A stretch of 64,000 nt of DNA from Caldifarciminota bacterium (GTDB lineage: Bacteria > Hydrothermota > Tepidihabitantia > Tepidihabitantales > Tepidihabitantaceae). The stretch is from NCBI GenBank assembly GCA_026418295.1, contig JAOABP010000001.1:248001-312000 (forward strand), given 5' to 3'. The notes beneath the pieces are model-generated. The model did no database searches. It was not told the DNA's origin and saw only the letters and a program-made list of their open reading frames with translations. The stretch's first letter is position 1, and each line of letters starts with the position of its first letter. The translations under genes and the position numbers were made by a program. This document shows positions 56,271 to 64,000 of this stretch, piece by piece.

Positions 56271-56648
56271 TCAAACTCCTTTCCACAGGCCGTGAATATT
56301 ACAGTACTCCCGAGCATAGACGCTCTTTGCCTGGACCGAAAACTGCGCCTCCGGTGCCTGACCAGGGGCAAGGAACTGTCGGTAGGCCCGCTCATCGGCT
56401 ACTAGTTCAATCCACTCGATGTAATGCTTCTCCTCCATCGGATGCGGGGCACTGCCTACCTTTACCAAGTACCCATCCGTAGTCTTCTCAACCACCGGCA
56501 CATGCTTCTCCTTTGAGGCATCAGTTGTGTTTTCCATTAAAAGTTTCATCGGCTGGCCACAGCAAACCAACTGGCCAGTGCCGGGGTGAAGCACCTCGAC
56601 AATATTACCGCAGACTTCACACTTGTAAATTTGCAGTTTTTGGGTCAT
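56271..56648 (-). CDS. dfx: Desulfoferrodoxin (superoxide reductase)
   Basis: A ~125-residue 2Fe-type superoxide reductase that reduces superoxide to peroxide without making O2. An N-terminal desulforedoxin domain ([16 protein letters not shown] ... LVCCGQPM) has four Cys. The catalytic SOR domain carries the His/Glu sites ([24 protein letters not shown]) and the C-terminal Cys/His pair ([11 protein letters not shown]). ATG at 56648 follows GGAGG by 5 nt. Confidence 0.95.
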   Translation of the reverse strand: MTQKLQIYKCEVCGNIVEVLHPGTGQLVCCGQPMKLLMENTTDASKEKHVPVVEKTTDGYLVKVGSAPHPMEEKHYIEWIELVADERAYRQFLAPGQAPEAQFSVQAKSVYAREYCNIHGLWKGV

Positions 56649-56659
56649 CTTTTCCTCCA

Positions 56660-56971
56660 TTATTTCATTAAACGGCTGTCCACCCCGGTAAAACCGCACT
56701 CCGGGATGTAACAGCTGACATCAACAAACTGACATGCCTGATGGCACGAAGGACACACATCTGGCGGCTGCATTGCCTGAAGCACATAATGACAGTTAGT
56801 ACAGCTCCAGTAGGGTGTCCCCATACCCGGCATCTGTTCTGTTTCAATATCTTCAGACTTTCCGGCCTGCATCGGCTGATTGCAACAGACCAGTGTCCCG
56901 CCACCGCGGTGCAAAAGTGTGAGAATCTGACCACACTGACGGCAGCTGTAGATCTGTTCTTTATTTTTCAA
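56660..56971 (-). CDS. Small two-iron protein: desulforedoxin domain plus rubredoxin-like domain
   Basis: A 103-residue protein. Residues 1-40 are a desulforedoxin-type Fe(Cys)4 site (SCRQCGQIL ... [10 protein letters not shown]), closely matching the N-terminus of the neighbouring desulfoferrodoxin. Residues 55-80 form a second Cys4 site ([10 protein letters not shown] ... DVCPSCHQA), as in rubrerythrin tails. There is no catalytic SOR domain. The arrangement suggests an electron carrier for the peroxidase or superoxide reductase. I do not know a named family for this pair. Confidence 0.8.
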   Translation of the reverse strand: MKNKEQIYSCRQCGQILTLLHRGGGTLVCCNQPMQAGKSEDIETEQMPGMGTPYWSCTNCHYVLQAMQPPDVCPSCHQACQFVDVSCYIPECGFTGVDSRLMK

Positions 56972-56972
56972 A

Positions 56973-57494
56973 TCAACCTCCTTTCAAACTCCTGATTGCT
57001 GCCAGCACCAGACCATAGTCCGGTTCCCTGCCCGCTTCAGCGACAAGCTGCTGATAACGCAGGATTCCATCACGATCAACGATAAAAACCGCCCGAGCCA
57101 GTAATCGGTATTCCTTAATCAAAATTCCATAAGCGGCCCCAAATGATGCTTCACGATAATCTGAGGCAGTAAGCACCCGGCTGACTCCGGCAGCTCCGCA
57201 CCATCGTTTCTGGGCGAAAGGCAGATCCATACTTACAGCCAGTATCACGACATCATCTCCCAGCCCCTCTGCCTCTGTGTTGAATCGTCTTGTTTCCAGA
57301 TCACATATCGGCGTGTCCAGTGATGGTAAACTTAGTATTATCAGATTCTTGCCGCGGAAATCGTCGAGTCGAACCGGTTGCAAGTCGTTGCCGGTCAACT
57401 CAAAATCCGGTGCCCTGTCGCCGATCTTTAGTTCTTGGCCGATAAGTGTTACTGGTTTCCCGCCGAAAGTAACAAGTCCAGTACGCTCTAACAT
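56973..57494 (-). CDS. tpx: Thiol peroxidase (peroxiredoxin)
   Basis: A 173-residue Tpx that reduces peroxides. The peroxidatic Cys lies in LSLPSLDTPICDLETRRF, and the resolving-Cys region is AQKRWCGAAGV. The N-terminus LVTFGGKPVTLIG and the late ARAVFIVDRDGILRYQQL are typical. Its start overlaps the rubrerythrin stop. Confidence 0.94.
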   Translation of the reverse strand: MLERTGLVTFGGKPVTLIGQELKIGDRAPDFELTGNDLQPVRLDDFRGKNLIILSLPSLDTPICDLETRRFNTEAEGLGDDVVILAVSMDLPFAQKRWCGAAGVSRVLTASDYREASFGAAYGILIKEYRLLARAVFIVDRDGILRYQQLVAEAGREPDYGLVLAAIRSLKGG

Positions 57495-58066
57495 TACCAG
57501 TTCTCCCCCAAAATTTCAAAGTATGCCTGGGGATGGGCACAGGAAGGGCAGATCTCCGGTGCCTCAGTACCCTCGTGCAGGTAACCACAGTTGATGCACC
57601 GCCATACTACCGGTTTTTCACGACGGAAAACTCTGCCCATCTCGATATTTTCCTTCAATGCCTGATACCGTCTCTCATGCTGTTTCTCAGCAACTGCGAT
57701 CGCCCGGAAGATAGCGGCGATGTTCGGGAAACCCTCCTCCTCCGCAATCTGCGCAAATTCCGGGTACATCTGAGACCATTCATAATGCTCACCATCCGCC
57801 GCAGCTTTGAGGTTTTCTATCGTCGTACCGATTACGCCAGCAGGAAACTCTGCTTTGATCTCGACCATTCCCCCTTCCAGAAGCTTAAACAGCCTTTTAG
57901 CGTGCTCCTTCTCTTGGTTAGCAGTCTCCTCAAATATTTGAGCGATCTGAATATAACCCTCATCTCGAGCTTTGCTGGCATAATATGTGTAACGATTTCT
58001 TGCCTGAGATTCACCAGCGAATGCGGTAAGAATGTTTTTTTCGGTTCTACTGCCTTTTAGCTGCAT
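57494..58066 (-). CDS. rbr: Rubrerythrin
   Basis: A 190-residue diiron peroxidase of anaerobes. The ferritin-like domain carries paired ligands ([36 protein letters not shown]). A C-terminal rubredoxin domain ([20 protein letters not shown]) feeds electrons. A strong AAAGGAGG precedes ATG at 58066. It is the first gene of the seven-gene defence cluster, 60 nt after mlaD. No clear consensus promoter is seen there, so read-through from mla or a non-standard promoter is possible. Confidence 0.96.
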   Translation of the reverse strand: MQLKGSRTEKNILTAFAGESQARNRYTYYASKARDEGYIQIAQIFEETANQEKEHAKRLFKLLEGGMVEIKAEFPAGVIGTTIENLKAAADGEHYEWSQMYPEFAQIAEEEGFPNIAAIFRAIAVAEKQHERRYQALKENIEMGRVFRREKPVVWRCINCGYLHEGTEAPEICPSCAHPQAYFEILGENW

Positions 58067-58126
58067 TATTCCTCCTTTTTATTATTTAGACTTGCCAATG
58101 TAAAATTACGTTTCCTAACAAATTAA

Positions 58127-58870
58127 TTACTTAAAAAGTCGCAGCCGGAAATACCGCTCCGGACGGTTGCGAATATCATTCATCAACCCCCTCAGCTCCT
58201 GACTGGTTCTCAACAATTCCTCATAAAGCTCGGGAGAAGTCAGAAGTTTGCGGGCGGTTGACTCCCGGTTCAGAAGCAGAGTCAAGCTGTCTACGAGTCC
58301 TGCCAGCCGTTCGATGTTACGGCTTGTGACGGAAAACCCGGAATCCAGTCTGCCCAGCCTCAAGTTGACTAGTTCCATTATTTCCAAGCGTGTCTGTCTC
58401 AACTCAGCACTGAGGGAATCAGGATTTACCAGACTCATCAACCGATCCAACTTTAAAAAAGTAGATTCAAGATCTAACACCTCATTTGTTCCGTAAAAAA
58501 TAGTCGTATCCTCAGCCGGCTTGCCGATTCCGGGACTGATTGCCAAATAACGATCGCTCCCAAGATAACTGAGCGAGCGAATGGCAAAACGGGCATCCTT
58601 GCACAACCGGACATCCTCTGCTAGTGCCACGCGAACTCTAACCCGATCTTCCCCTGTTAATTCGGTTGCCAGTATCTTACCTTTGGTAACACCCAGGACA
58701 TCAACCCGATCTCCAGGCTTTAAACCGGATATTTCGTTGAAATAAACTGTTATCTGCCGCTTATAGTTGACTCCCAACTTACCGGAAAACCAGAAGTAAC
58801 CGAAAATTGCTACTCCAATACCCATAACCGCAAAGATGCTTACCAGAAAATCGCGCACCTGCCTATTCAT
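58127..58870 (-). CDS. mlaD: MlaD-like MCE-domain lipid transport protein
   Basis: A 247-residue protein with one N-terminal transmembrane helix (VSIFAVMGIGVAIFGYFW) and an MCE domain (about 35-120: YFNEISGLKPGDRVDVLGVTKGKI; LSYLGSDRYLAISPG). A helical tail follows. The protein forms the periplasmic lipid-carrying ring in Mla-type transporters. Overlaps the ATPase gene by 8 nt. Confidence 0.92.
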   Translation of the reverse strand: MNRQVRDFLVSIFAVMGIGVAIFGYFWFSGKLGVNYKRQITVYFNEISGLKPGDRVDVLGVTKGKILATELTGEDRVRVRVALAEDVRLCKDARFAIRSLSYLGSDRYLAISPGIGKPAEDTTIFYGTNEVLDLESTFLKLDRLMSLVNPDSLSAELRQTRLEIMELVNLRLGRLDSGFSVTSRNIERLAGLVDSLTLLLNRESTARKLLTSPELYEELLRTSQELRGLMNDIRNRPERYFRLRLFK

Positions 58871-59549
58871 AATCCTCCTTTTTTACCTCCCGCTCCGCAA
58901 GATGCACTACGCCCTCGCGGATTAAATAAATCCGGTCTGCCAGCTGCTGAGCAAAATCGAGATCATGAGTAACCGCAACTACAGTTCCCCCTTCTGCCCG
59001 GAACGACCTCACAATATTAATTACCCGTTCCCGGGAAACCGGATCTAGTCCTCCAGTAGGCTCATCTAAAAACAGGTATCGGGGCTCAGTAATCAGCGCA
59101 CGAGCGAGTGCTACAAGTTTTATCATTCCTCCAGAAAGTTCCCGAATCCGTAGATGAACGCTACCCGGCAATCCAACTTGGGCCAGTATGTTCTGCACAC
59201 GTTCCTTTAACTCGATTGTCGGAATGCAATTACGCTCTCGCAACGGCAGAGCGACATTCTCCCCAACATTCATCCCATCAAACAATGCCCCATGCTGGAA
59301 AAGAAAACCTGTCCCCCGGATGATTTCCTGATTATTACCTAATATGCCGTATTTTAGTGCCCGTCCATCATAGCTCACCTCGCCTGCATCAGGAACAATA
59401 AGGCCGGCAGTTATTTTCAACAGCACCGTTTTGCCAGCACCAGACCGTCCAAGCACACAGCAACAGCTGGCATCCGGCACTTCCATACTTACATCACGGA
59501 GGACCGGCTCTCCACGAATCATTTTATATATCTTCTTCAACCTGATCAT
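58863..59549 (-). CDS. mlaF: MlaF-like ABC transporter ATP-binding protein
   Basis: A 228-residue ATPase with Walker A (GRSGAGKTVLLKITAG), signature (ELSGGMIKLVALARAL, with the GGM typical of this family), Walker B (YLFLDEPTGGLDP) and H-loop (VAVTHDLDFA). It powers lipid movement by the MlaE permease. Its ATG overlaps the mlaE stop. Confidence 0.94.
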   Translation of the reverse strand: MIRLKKIYKMIRGEPVLRDVSMEVPDASCCCVLGRSGAGKTVLLKITAGLIVPDAGEVSYDGRALKYGILGNNQEIIRGTGFLFQHGALFDGMNVGENVALPLRERNCIPTIELKERVQNILAQVGLPGSVHLRIRELSGGMIKLVALARALITEPRYLFLDEPTGGLDPVSRERVINIVRSFRAEGGTVVAVTHDLDFAQQLADRIYLIREGVVHLAEREVKKEDYE

Positions 59550-60283
59550 CGGGAAAACAGCATTGCTGCCATTACAAAATCTGAAATGAGAATTAACACC
59601 GCAGCAGTTACTACTGCATTTGTTGTTGCCCGGCCTAAGTCCTGTGCCCCCCCCTGAACTCGAAAACCGAAAAAACAGCCGCTTGTTCCAATCAGCAATC
59701 CGAACAATCCCGCCTTCAACAACCCGCCAACAAAATCATGGACATTAACAAAATGAGTTATGCCGTAGATAAAAGCCTCTTGTGAAATTCCCAGTACTCC
59801 TGCCGCAACTATTGCTGTAAAACTTGCCCCCACCTCCATCAATGCCACGAGAACCGGCAGACTGCAGGTAGTAGCGAGGATCCGCGGCAGACACAGATAA
59901 TGATACGGATCAATGGCCATCGTCCGCAAAGCATCAATCTGCTCAGAAATCTGCATGCTTCCTAGTTCTGCCGCCATCGCTGATGCTGAACGGCTAGCAA
60001 CGATAAATGCGGCAAAAACCGGACCCAGTTCGATCAATAGCATCCTCCCAACACCCATTCCGACAAAATAATTCGGTACCATCCCCTGCAACTGGTATCC
60101 GGTCTGGACGACAGTTGTCAAACCCACAAAAATACTGGCGAAAACCACTATTGGTGTTGCCTGGACCCCATGGTAGTAAATTTGTTCACTCAGCCGAGGC
60201 AATATCCGGCGCCATTCAGCCCCGGCACCGAAACTCCTCAGAAGTAACCAGACAAACTCTGCTGAAGCCACCAGCATCCTCAT
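59546..60283 (-). CDS. mlaE: MlaE-like ABC transporter permease
   Basis: A 245-residue membrane protein of the MlaE/DUF140 family, with the conserved ELGPVFAAFIVASRSASAMAAELGSM and VVQTGYQL segments and about five hydrophobic helices. It forms the lipid-extracting channel with MlaF and MlaD. MlaA, MlaB and MlaC genes are not in the window. ATG lies 5 nt after a TATGAT box, so the mRNA should be leaderless. Confidence 0.94.
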   Translation of the reverse strand: MRMLVASAEFVWLLLRSFGAGAEWRRILPRLSEQIYYHGVQATPIVVFASIFVGLTTVVQTGYQLQGMVPNYFVGMGVGRMLLIELGPVFAAFIVASRSASAMAAELGSMQISEQIDALRTMAIDPYHYLCLPRILATTCSLPVLVALMEVGASFTAIVAAGVLGISQEAFIYGITHFVNVHDFVGGLLKAGLFGLLIGTSGCFFGFRVQGGAQDLGRATTNAVVTAAVLILISDFVMAAMLFSR

Positions 60284-60288
60284 AGAAA

Positions 60289-60316
60289 ATCATAATTCGC
60301 ACTCCATTCCAGTCAA
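60289..60316 (-). promoter_or_regulatory. Promoter for mlaE-mlaF-mlaD (leaderless)
   Basis: TTGACT (60316-60311), 16-nt spacer, TATGAT (60294-60289), then 5 nt to ATG at 60283. No Shine-Dalgarno. Confidence 0.65.
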
Positions 60317-60434
60317 ATATCTCCCCCTTAAAAACGGACAACAAAGTATCAGCGGTTATAGGACTTTATCACAACAGCATTGAATCAATTAAACTTAGAG
60401 CAACAATATAGAATACTTCTAATTACCGGACCGG

Positions 60435-62060
60435 TTATAAATCCTGACGTCGGGTGCGCCACCGTTTGATCACCTGCTCCAGATTCAAACTGTCAACTCC
60501 GTTCTGCCACCACCTGGCGAACTGAATATCACCGGTACCAGGTTGGGGATCGGGCAGATCCACCATCATTCGTGTCGGCATTGCTACTGAATCACCTAAT
60601 ATCAAAGCCTCACCAGTCCGCAATGCGGGCAGCATATTTAAGAGACCGGCAAGCGAATCCGGGACGAGCCGCCTGACATAATCCTGATCCGCAGGGTTAG
60701 TCAGTCGCATGGTAATAAATGTATTGCACTGGGATAATACGGTTTCTGACAATTCCTTTGGCCGTTGGCTCACTAAAATCAATCCAATGCCATACTTTCT
60801 TCCCTCCTTAGCAAGCCGTTCCACGGCGCTGCGAGCAGCAGTAAATCGTCCGTCTGCATGGTTCGGCACATAGTTGTGCGCTTCCTCCAGAACTAGCAGA
60901 ATTGGACACCGTTCCCGCTGAGGATTCCACAGATTAAATTCAAATGCAATTCGCGTAATCACTGCTACCACTACGCCAACCGCATCCGAAGGCAAACCGC
61001 TCAAATCAATTACTGTCATCCGGTGCGGGGCATCAATTGACAAGTAATCACGCAGCAAATCGGAAAATTTCGGACTCGCGTCATACACCCTGGGCTTGAA
61101 CATAAAATGATAACGCGGATCTGAAAGCCGGCTATCCATCCGAATGAGAAATTTGTCAAACACACCGTAAAGCGGTCCCTCCTCCTGCTCCCCTAAACCA
61201 TTATACACCATCTGAATATTCCAATCGCGCAGCATCGCTATCAGTTCATCGAGCTCATAGTAGACCGGCGAATCGGCAGTAATCTGTTCCCCCAGTCCTA
61301 GGCGTTCCCGCGTATCCCATGCCTGACGCGCCCGCAAAAGTGAATCCCGGATTACTGTAATCTGATTCTTGGCGGTCGGCTCATTCATATCCACGGTCAA
61401 GTCAACAAACTCTTCGAAGTTCAGCACCCAGTAAGGCAGGTCGATATTATTCGCATTGATCAGATTTACCCCTTCGGGGAATGCCCGCGCATACTCTCCA
61501 TGCAGATCCAGCACGACGATGTGCGGATTGGGATACTTTCTTATTGTCTGCTGAAGTATGCTTACAACCGTGTACGACTTCCCGCTACCTGTTGTACCCA
61601 GTACCGCAATATGACCTCCGAAAAACCGATTCACCTGCACATAAACCCGCTGGTCCCGGGCACTAGTTGGCCTGCCGAAAGAAAAGCCAAATTCACTGAA
61701 TTCGGAAAAAATCTTGTTCAGCTCCCGGCTGGAAACCATCTGCACTGTCTGGCCGACATTGGGATAGACAGCCACACCACGGAAAAACCGCTCATCATGT
61801 TCTAGGGTACCCAAGAGAATACACTCCGCTACTTTTCTGCCGGCACCGGATGAAACTGCATTACTTGTCTCCATCCGAACGCTCGTAACTGTACCGATTA
61901 TCTGAAAATCCCTGAAGGGAATTTTTACATAGGAACCAGGCTGTCCAGGATAATAGTCCTCCCCCAAAGGCTTAGTGGTATCGGCTCTGAGTTCCACCAA
62001 CGCCCGTTCACCGCTAACTTCAATAATATACCCAATGTCAAACTCACGGGTTTTTTCCAT
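60435..62060 (-). CDS. HerA-like DUF87 ATPase
   Basis: A 541-residue hexameric-type DNA translocase ATPase. An N-terminal HAS-barrel-like beta region (about 1-130) leads to Walker A (LGTTGSGKSYTVVSIL, about 155-170), PHIVVLDLHGEYARAF and Walker B (CPILLVLEEAHNYVPN), with the arginine-finger region LVSQRPKELSETVLSQCNTF. In archaea HerA works with the NurA nuclease in end resection. No nurA-like gene is next to it here, so the partner is unknown. GGAGGG precedes ATG. Confidence 0.9.
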   Translation of the reverse strand: MEKTREFDIGYIIEVSGERALVELRADTTKPLGEDYYPGQPGSYVKIPFRDFQIIGTVTSVRMETSNAVSSGAGRKVAECILLGTLEHDERFFRGVAVYPNVGQTVQMVSSRELNKIFSEFSEFGFSFGRPTSARDQRVYVQVNRFFGGHIAVLGTTGSGKSYTVVSILQQTIRKYPNPHIVVLDLHGEYARAFPEGVNLINANNIDLPYWVLNFEEFVDLTVDMNEPTAKNQITVIRDSLLRARQAWDTRERLGLGEQITADSPVYYELDELIAMLRDWNIQMVYNGLGEQEEGPLYGVFDKFLIRMDSRLSDPRYHFMFKPRVYDASPKFSDLLRDYLSIDAPHRMTVIDLSGLPSDAVGVVVAVITRIAFEFNLWNPQRERCPILLVLEEAHNYVPNHADGRFTAARSAVERLAKEGRKYGIGLILVSQRPKELSETVLSQCNTFITMRLTNPADQDYVRRLVPDSLAGLLNMLPALRTGEALILGDSVAMPTRMMVDLPDPQPGTGDIQFARWWQNGVDSLNLEQVIKRWRTRRQDL

Positions 62061-62109
62061 TATTCCCTCCTTTCCCCAGATTGTTTTAACACCCGGATTC
62101 CCACATTTC

Positions 62110-62142
62110 GGCAGGATGTATGTCCGTCATACGATTCCTGCC
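62110..62142 (-). promoter_or_regulatory. Hairpin in the 5' leader of the HerA-like gene
   Basis: GGCAGGA (62110-62116) pairs with TCCTGCC (62136-62142), and GTATG (62118-62122) with CATAC (62128-62132), enclosing a 5-nt loop. It lies between the promoter and ATG at 62060. Function unknown; no T-tract follows. Confidence 0.4.
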
Positions 62143-62166
62143 CGCATGAAACTAGCACTATATTTT

Positions 62167-62194
62167 AATATACATCTTCTAAACTAAAATGCAA
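62167..62194 (-). promoter_or_regulatory. Promoter for the HerA-like gene
   Basis: TTGCAT (62194-62189), 16-nt spacer, TATATT (62172-62167), about 100 nt upstream of ATG at 62060. Confidence 0.45.
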
Positions 62195-62271
62195 GGACAG
62201 AACTGTATTAATCTACTCTGTTAGCCATACAACCCCGGACAGACGGAACCTTCGATCAGCCTTGGGTTGTT

Positions 62272-62730
62272 TTATTTCTTAGTATGGCTGAGATTTATGG
62301 CAGTTTTTCCTGCGTCACTGCTTAAGATGATAAATACCGCCTCCTTCTCATCACTGCTGATGAATGCCAGCGTGATGGCATCAGGTGTTTCGCTCACCAT
62401 AGACTGCTTCCAGCCCGCAAGCGCACTCTTGTAAAACTCCACTATCTTTGACTTGGGATCTGAAGACTCCAGCATATAATTAATACCCTTTCCTTCCTCG
62501 GTAGTAACCTCCCACTTTCCCTTTACCACGGCATTCGGATAACGGAGATTTGCCGGTAACGAAGAGATATCAACCGTCCCGACGTCCACCTTCGCTCTAC
62601 CTCCACTTGCTGCCTCAATCATTTTCTCTGCCGCCTTCTCTCCCGCCTTGGCTCCGCACCGAGTACATCCTGTATCAAAGATCAACGCTGCCCCTGCCAG
62701 CAGCACGATTAGAACCATCAGACAACGCAT
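62272..62730 (-). CDS. Small lipoprotein, function unknown
   Basis: A ~152-residue protein with signal MRCLMVLIVLLAGAALIFDT followed by lipobox Cys. The mature part has a beta-alpha pattern (MLESSDPKSKIVEFYKSALAGWKQ) seen in small periplasmic proteins of unknown role. I chose ATG at 62730 because AAAGGAGG precedes it and the promoter lies between it and the far upstream in-frame ATG at 62859. Confidence 0.72.
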   Translation of the reverse strand: MRCLMVLIVLLAGAALIFDTGCTRCGAKAGEKAAEKMIEAASGGRAKVDVGTVDISSLPANLRYPNAVVKGKWEVTTEEGKGINYMLESSDPKSKIVEFYKSALAGWKQSMVSETPDAITLAFISSDEKEAVFIILSSDAGKTAINLSHTKK

Positions 62731-62749
62731 ATTGTGCCTCCTTTCGTTG

Positions 62750-62777
62750 AGTTTAGATCCATTACCGTCACTGTCAA
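62750..62777 (-). promoter_or_regulatory. Promoter for the small lipoprotein gene
   Basis: TTGACA (62777-62772), 16-nt spacer, TAAACT (62755-62750), about 20 nt before ATG at 62730. Confidence 0.6.
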
Positions 62778-63072
62778 GCAGAAGTTTTGTTTGAAATACT
62801 CTAACTGTTAGACACATTTCAACAATCCTCAAGAAATCAGAAAAAGAGTCCTCAACCATACTTGTATTTTATCATTATCACGGCATCAGCTGACATTTAA
62901 CTAATTTCCTGCTTGCAACCTCTTACCCCCGCTACACTACACCCCTGAAACTGCACGCAGTATGAATACCAGATCACACAATCACATTTAGTATCACACT
63001 TACTGATACTTGTGTCAAAACGTAGCTGAACACGGATTCTCAATCGACCGCGATTTTTTTGACAAAAAATAA
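62778..63072. other. Non-coding stretch between the lipoprotein gene and tRNA-Ala
   Basis: AT-rich. It contains only short frames with no start signals or family resemblance. Beyond the promoters at its two ends I see no structure I can support. Confidence 0.5.
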
Positions 63073-63100
63073 TTGACCTGTACAATGCCAGTACTATAAT
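63073..63100 (+). promoter_or_regulatory. Promoter for tRNA-Ala
   Basis: TTGACC (63073-63078), 16-nt spacer, TATAAT (63095-63100), 8 nt before the tRNA. A further TTGACA precedes it at 63058-63063. Confidence 0.65.
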
Positions 63101-63108
63101 TTTTTCTT

Positions 63109-63181
63109 GGGGCTGTAGCTCAGTTGGGAGAGCACCTGCTTTGCAAGCAGGGGGTCGCCCGTTCGAATCGGGTCAGCTCCA
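63109..63181 (+). tRNA. tRNA-Ala (anticodon TGC)
   Basis: A 73-nt tRNA. It has acceptor GGGGCTG with CAGCTCC plus discriminator A, D-arm GCTC/GAGC, anticodon arm CTGCTTTGCAAGCAG (anticodon TGC) and T-arm GTTCGAATC. No CCA is encoded. It ends 7 nt before the stop of the convergent acyl-CoA synthetase gene. Confidence 0.97.
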
Positions 63182-63188
63182 CTACACC

Positions 63189-64000
63189 CTAACGCAATAA
63201 AATCCGAGCGTCAATCGCTGCCGCTCCCTCTCCTTCATAATATACGAGCATGGGATTAATATCAATCTCATCAAAATCAGGAAAATCGGTTACAAGCTGT
63301 GAGAGTCGCAATATACATTCCTTGATAATTTTCTTGTCCCGTGCTGGCTGACCACGGAAAGGCTCAAGTAGCTTATGTGCTCGAATCCCACTGATCATCG
63401 ACTCCGCAGACAGATCGTTTACTGGTGCCACCCGGAACATTACATCCTTAAGCACCTCAACCATAATTCCGCCAAGTCCGAACATCAGCAGCGGTCCGAA
63501 GTGTGGATCGCGCTTCATCCCGATAATTGTCTCCAGACCGCCGGCTTTTGCCATCTGCTGCACCATCACGCCCCACAACTCTGCATCCGGTTTTCTCGAC
63601 TTAACCTGTTCGAGCATCGACTGATAAGCCTGACGCAACTCGGTCTCATTCTTAAGGTTCACTCGTACACCGCCAAAATCGGTCTTGTGCAGAATATCAG
63701 GTGAAACAATCTTGATCACAACTGGATACCCGATCTTATCCGCAGCTGCAACCGCTTCCTCCTCATTTTTTGCCACTTCAAATTTCACCACTGGCAGACC
63801 GTAAGCACTAAGAATTTCATGACACTCCGGCTCAGATAAATAAACCCTCGGTCGCTTCCGGGCCAGGGTGATAAGTTCCCTTACCCGCTTCTGGTTCACA
63901 TCCGTATAGACAACTACTTCTCCCGGTGGCCGGCGGCTCATTCGGGAAAACTCCGCCATTGTCGCCATTGCCCGTGCCGCATTCTCGGGAAACTGGAAAT
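63189..64000 (-). CDS. ADP-forming acyl-CoA (acetate-CoA) synthetase, C-terminal ATP-grasp part, 5' end outside window
   Basis: The open frame continues past the right edge; about 270 C-terminal residues are visible. The ATP-grasp (beta) domain is clear: LSEPECHEILSAYGLPVV, YPVVIKIVSPDILHKTDFGG and GLGGIMVEVLKDVMFRVAP. Before it, residues FQFPENAARAMATMAEF match the end of the CoA-binding alpha part. So the gene is probably an alpha-beta fusion rather than a lone beta subunit, and the ATG at 63968 is internal. ACS-ADP enzymes make ATP from acyl-CoA in fermenting anaerobes and archaea, consistent with the oxygen-defence genes. Confidence 0.9.
   Translation of the reverse strand, partial: FQFPENAARAMATMAEFSRMSRRPPGEVVVYTDVNQKRVRELITLARKRPRVYLSEPECHEILSAYGLPVVKFEVAKNEEEAVAAADKIGYPVVIKIVSPDILHKTDFGGVRVNLKNETELRQAYQSMLEQVKSRKPDAELWGVMVQQMAKAGGLETIIGMKRDPHFGPLLMFGLGGIMVEVLKDVMFRVAPVNDLSAESMISGIRAHKLLEPFRGQPARDKKIIKECILRLSQLVTDFPDFDEIDINPMLVYYEGEGAAAIDARILLR

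Noticed and set aside
62229-62276. Possible terminator CAACCC...GGGTTG with TTTTATTT
   Set aside because: The loop is about 30 nt and the T-tract points to the plus strand, where no gene ends; the flanking genes are on the minus strand.

Overview
The window reads as a dense chromosomal segment of a Gram-negative, probably anaerobic bacterium. Evidence for an outer membrane: a C25 (gingipain/PorU-like) peptidase, four secreted proteins with type IX (T9SS)-style C-terminal sorting domains, an Omp85-type barrel, a second barrel protein, an MlaEFD lipid transporter and many lipoproteins. Evidence for an anaerobic lifestyle: rubrerythrin, desulfoferrodoxin, flavodiiron protein, high-molecular-weight rubredoxin and an ADP-forming acyl-CoA synthetase. 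The combination (T9SS-like sorting domains, myo-inositol-phosphate synthase, TldD/PmbA, bifunctional phosphoglucose/phosphomannose isomerase) fits an uncultured FCB-like lineage such as candidate phylum WOR-3. That placement is inference; no rRNA gene is present.

Layout. 1-12.4 kb (minus): envelope and secretion genes (partial C25 peptidase, lipoprotein, HExxH-propeller-Omp85 fusion), then iaaA, mutM, ctpA, tmk, inositol-phosphate synthase, a metallo-beta-lactamase-fold hydrolase and ogt. 12.8-21.7 kb: an RRM RNA-binding protein with a structured leader, tldD-pmbA, cvpA-like and DUF4177-like genes, a Minf_1886-like gene, rpmF-plsX, two envelope proteins and a cyclophilin. 21.7-29.8 kb (minus): a long operon opened by tRNA-Pro and running hpt, adenine deaminase, LOG-like protein, aldehyde dehydrogenase, ABC exporter, methyltransferase, mtnA; much of it looks like purine and methylthioadenosine salvage. 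29.9-36 kb: pcm, a candidate small RNA, an MPN/JAMM-like gene, a secreted M14 carboxypeptidase and an M16 active/inactive pair. 36-39.5 kb: two secreted beta-propeller genes, one broken by frameshifts. 39.8-46.2 kb (minus): HPr-EI-sugar isomerase-nucleotidyltransferase-tgt-binding protein. 46.2-50.5 kb: dCMP deaminase, a second secreted M14 peptidase, a lipoprotein. 50.5-53.8 kb (plus): tRNA-Leu, tig, clpP, clpX (frameshifted as sequenced). 53.8-58.1 kb (minus): a seven-gene oxygen/peroxide/superoxide defence cluster. 58.1-64 kb: mlaDFE, a HerA-like ATPase, a lipoprotein, tRNA-Ala and the end of an acyl-CoA synthetase.

Two genome-wide signals emerge. First, I find 22 sigma70-type promoters (TTGACN / TANNNT), 21 with a 16-nt spacer and one with 15. 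In roughly half of the protein-gene cases the -10 box sits only 5-12 nt before the start codon with no Shine-Dalgarno sequence, so many mRNAs should be leaderless or nearly so. Second, two genes, one of them the normally essential clpX, are interrupted by one extra base in a 7-base homopolymer, which looks more like sequencing or assembly error than biology.

The most novel-looking items are the compact structured element with its own promoter at about 30,622-30,693, the structured RRM-gene leader at 12,830-12,998 with competing helices, and the widespread leaderless architecture. No CRISPR array, insertion sequence, prophage or attachment site was seen.
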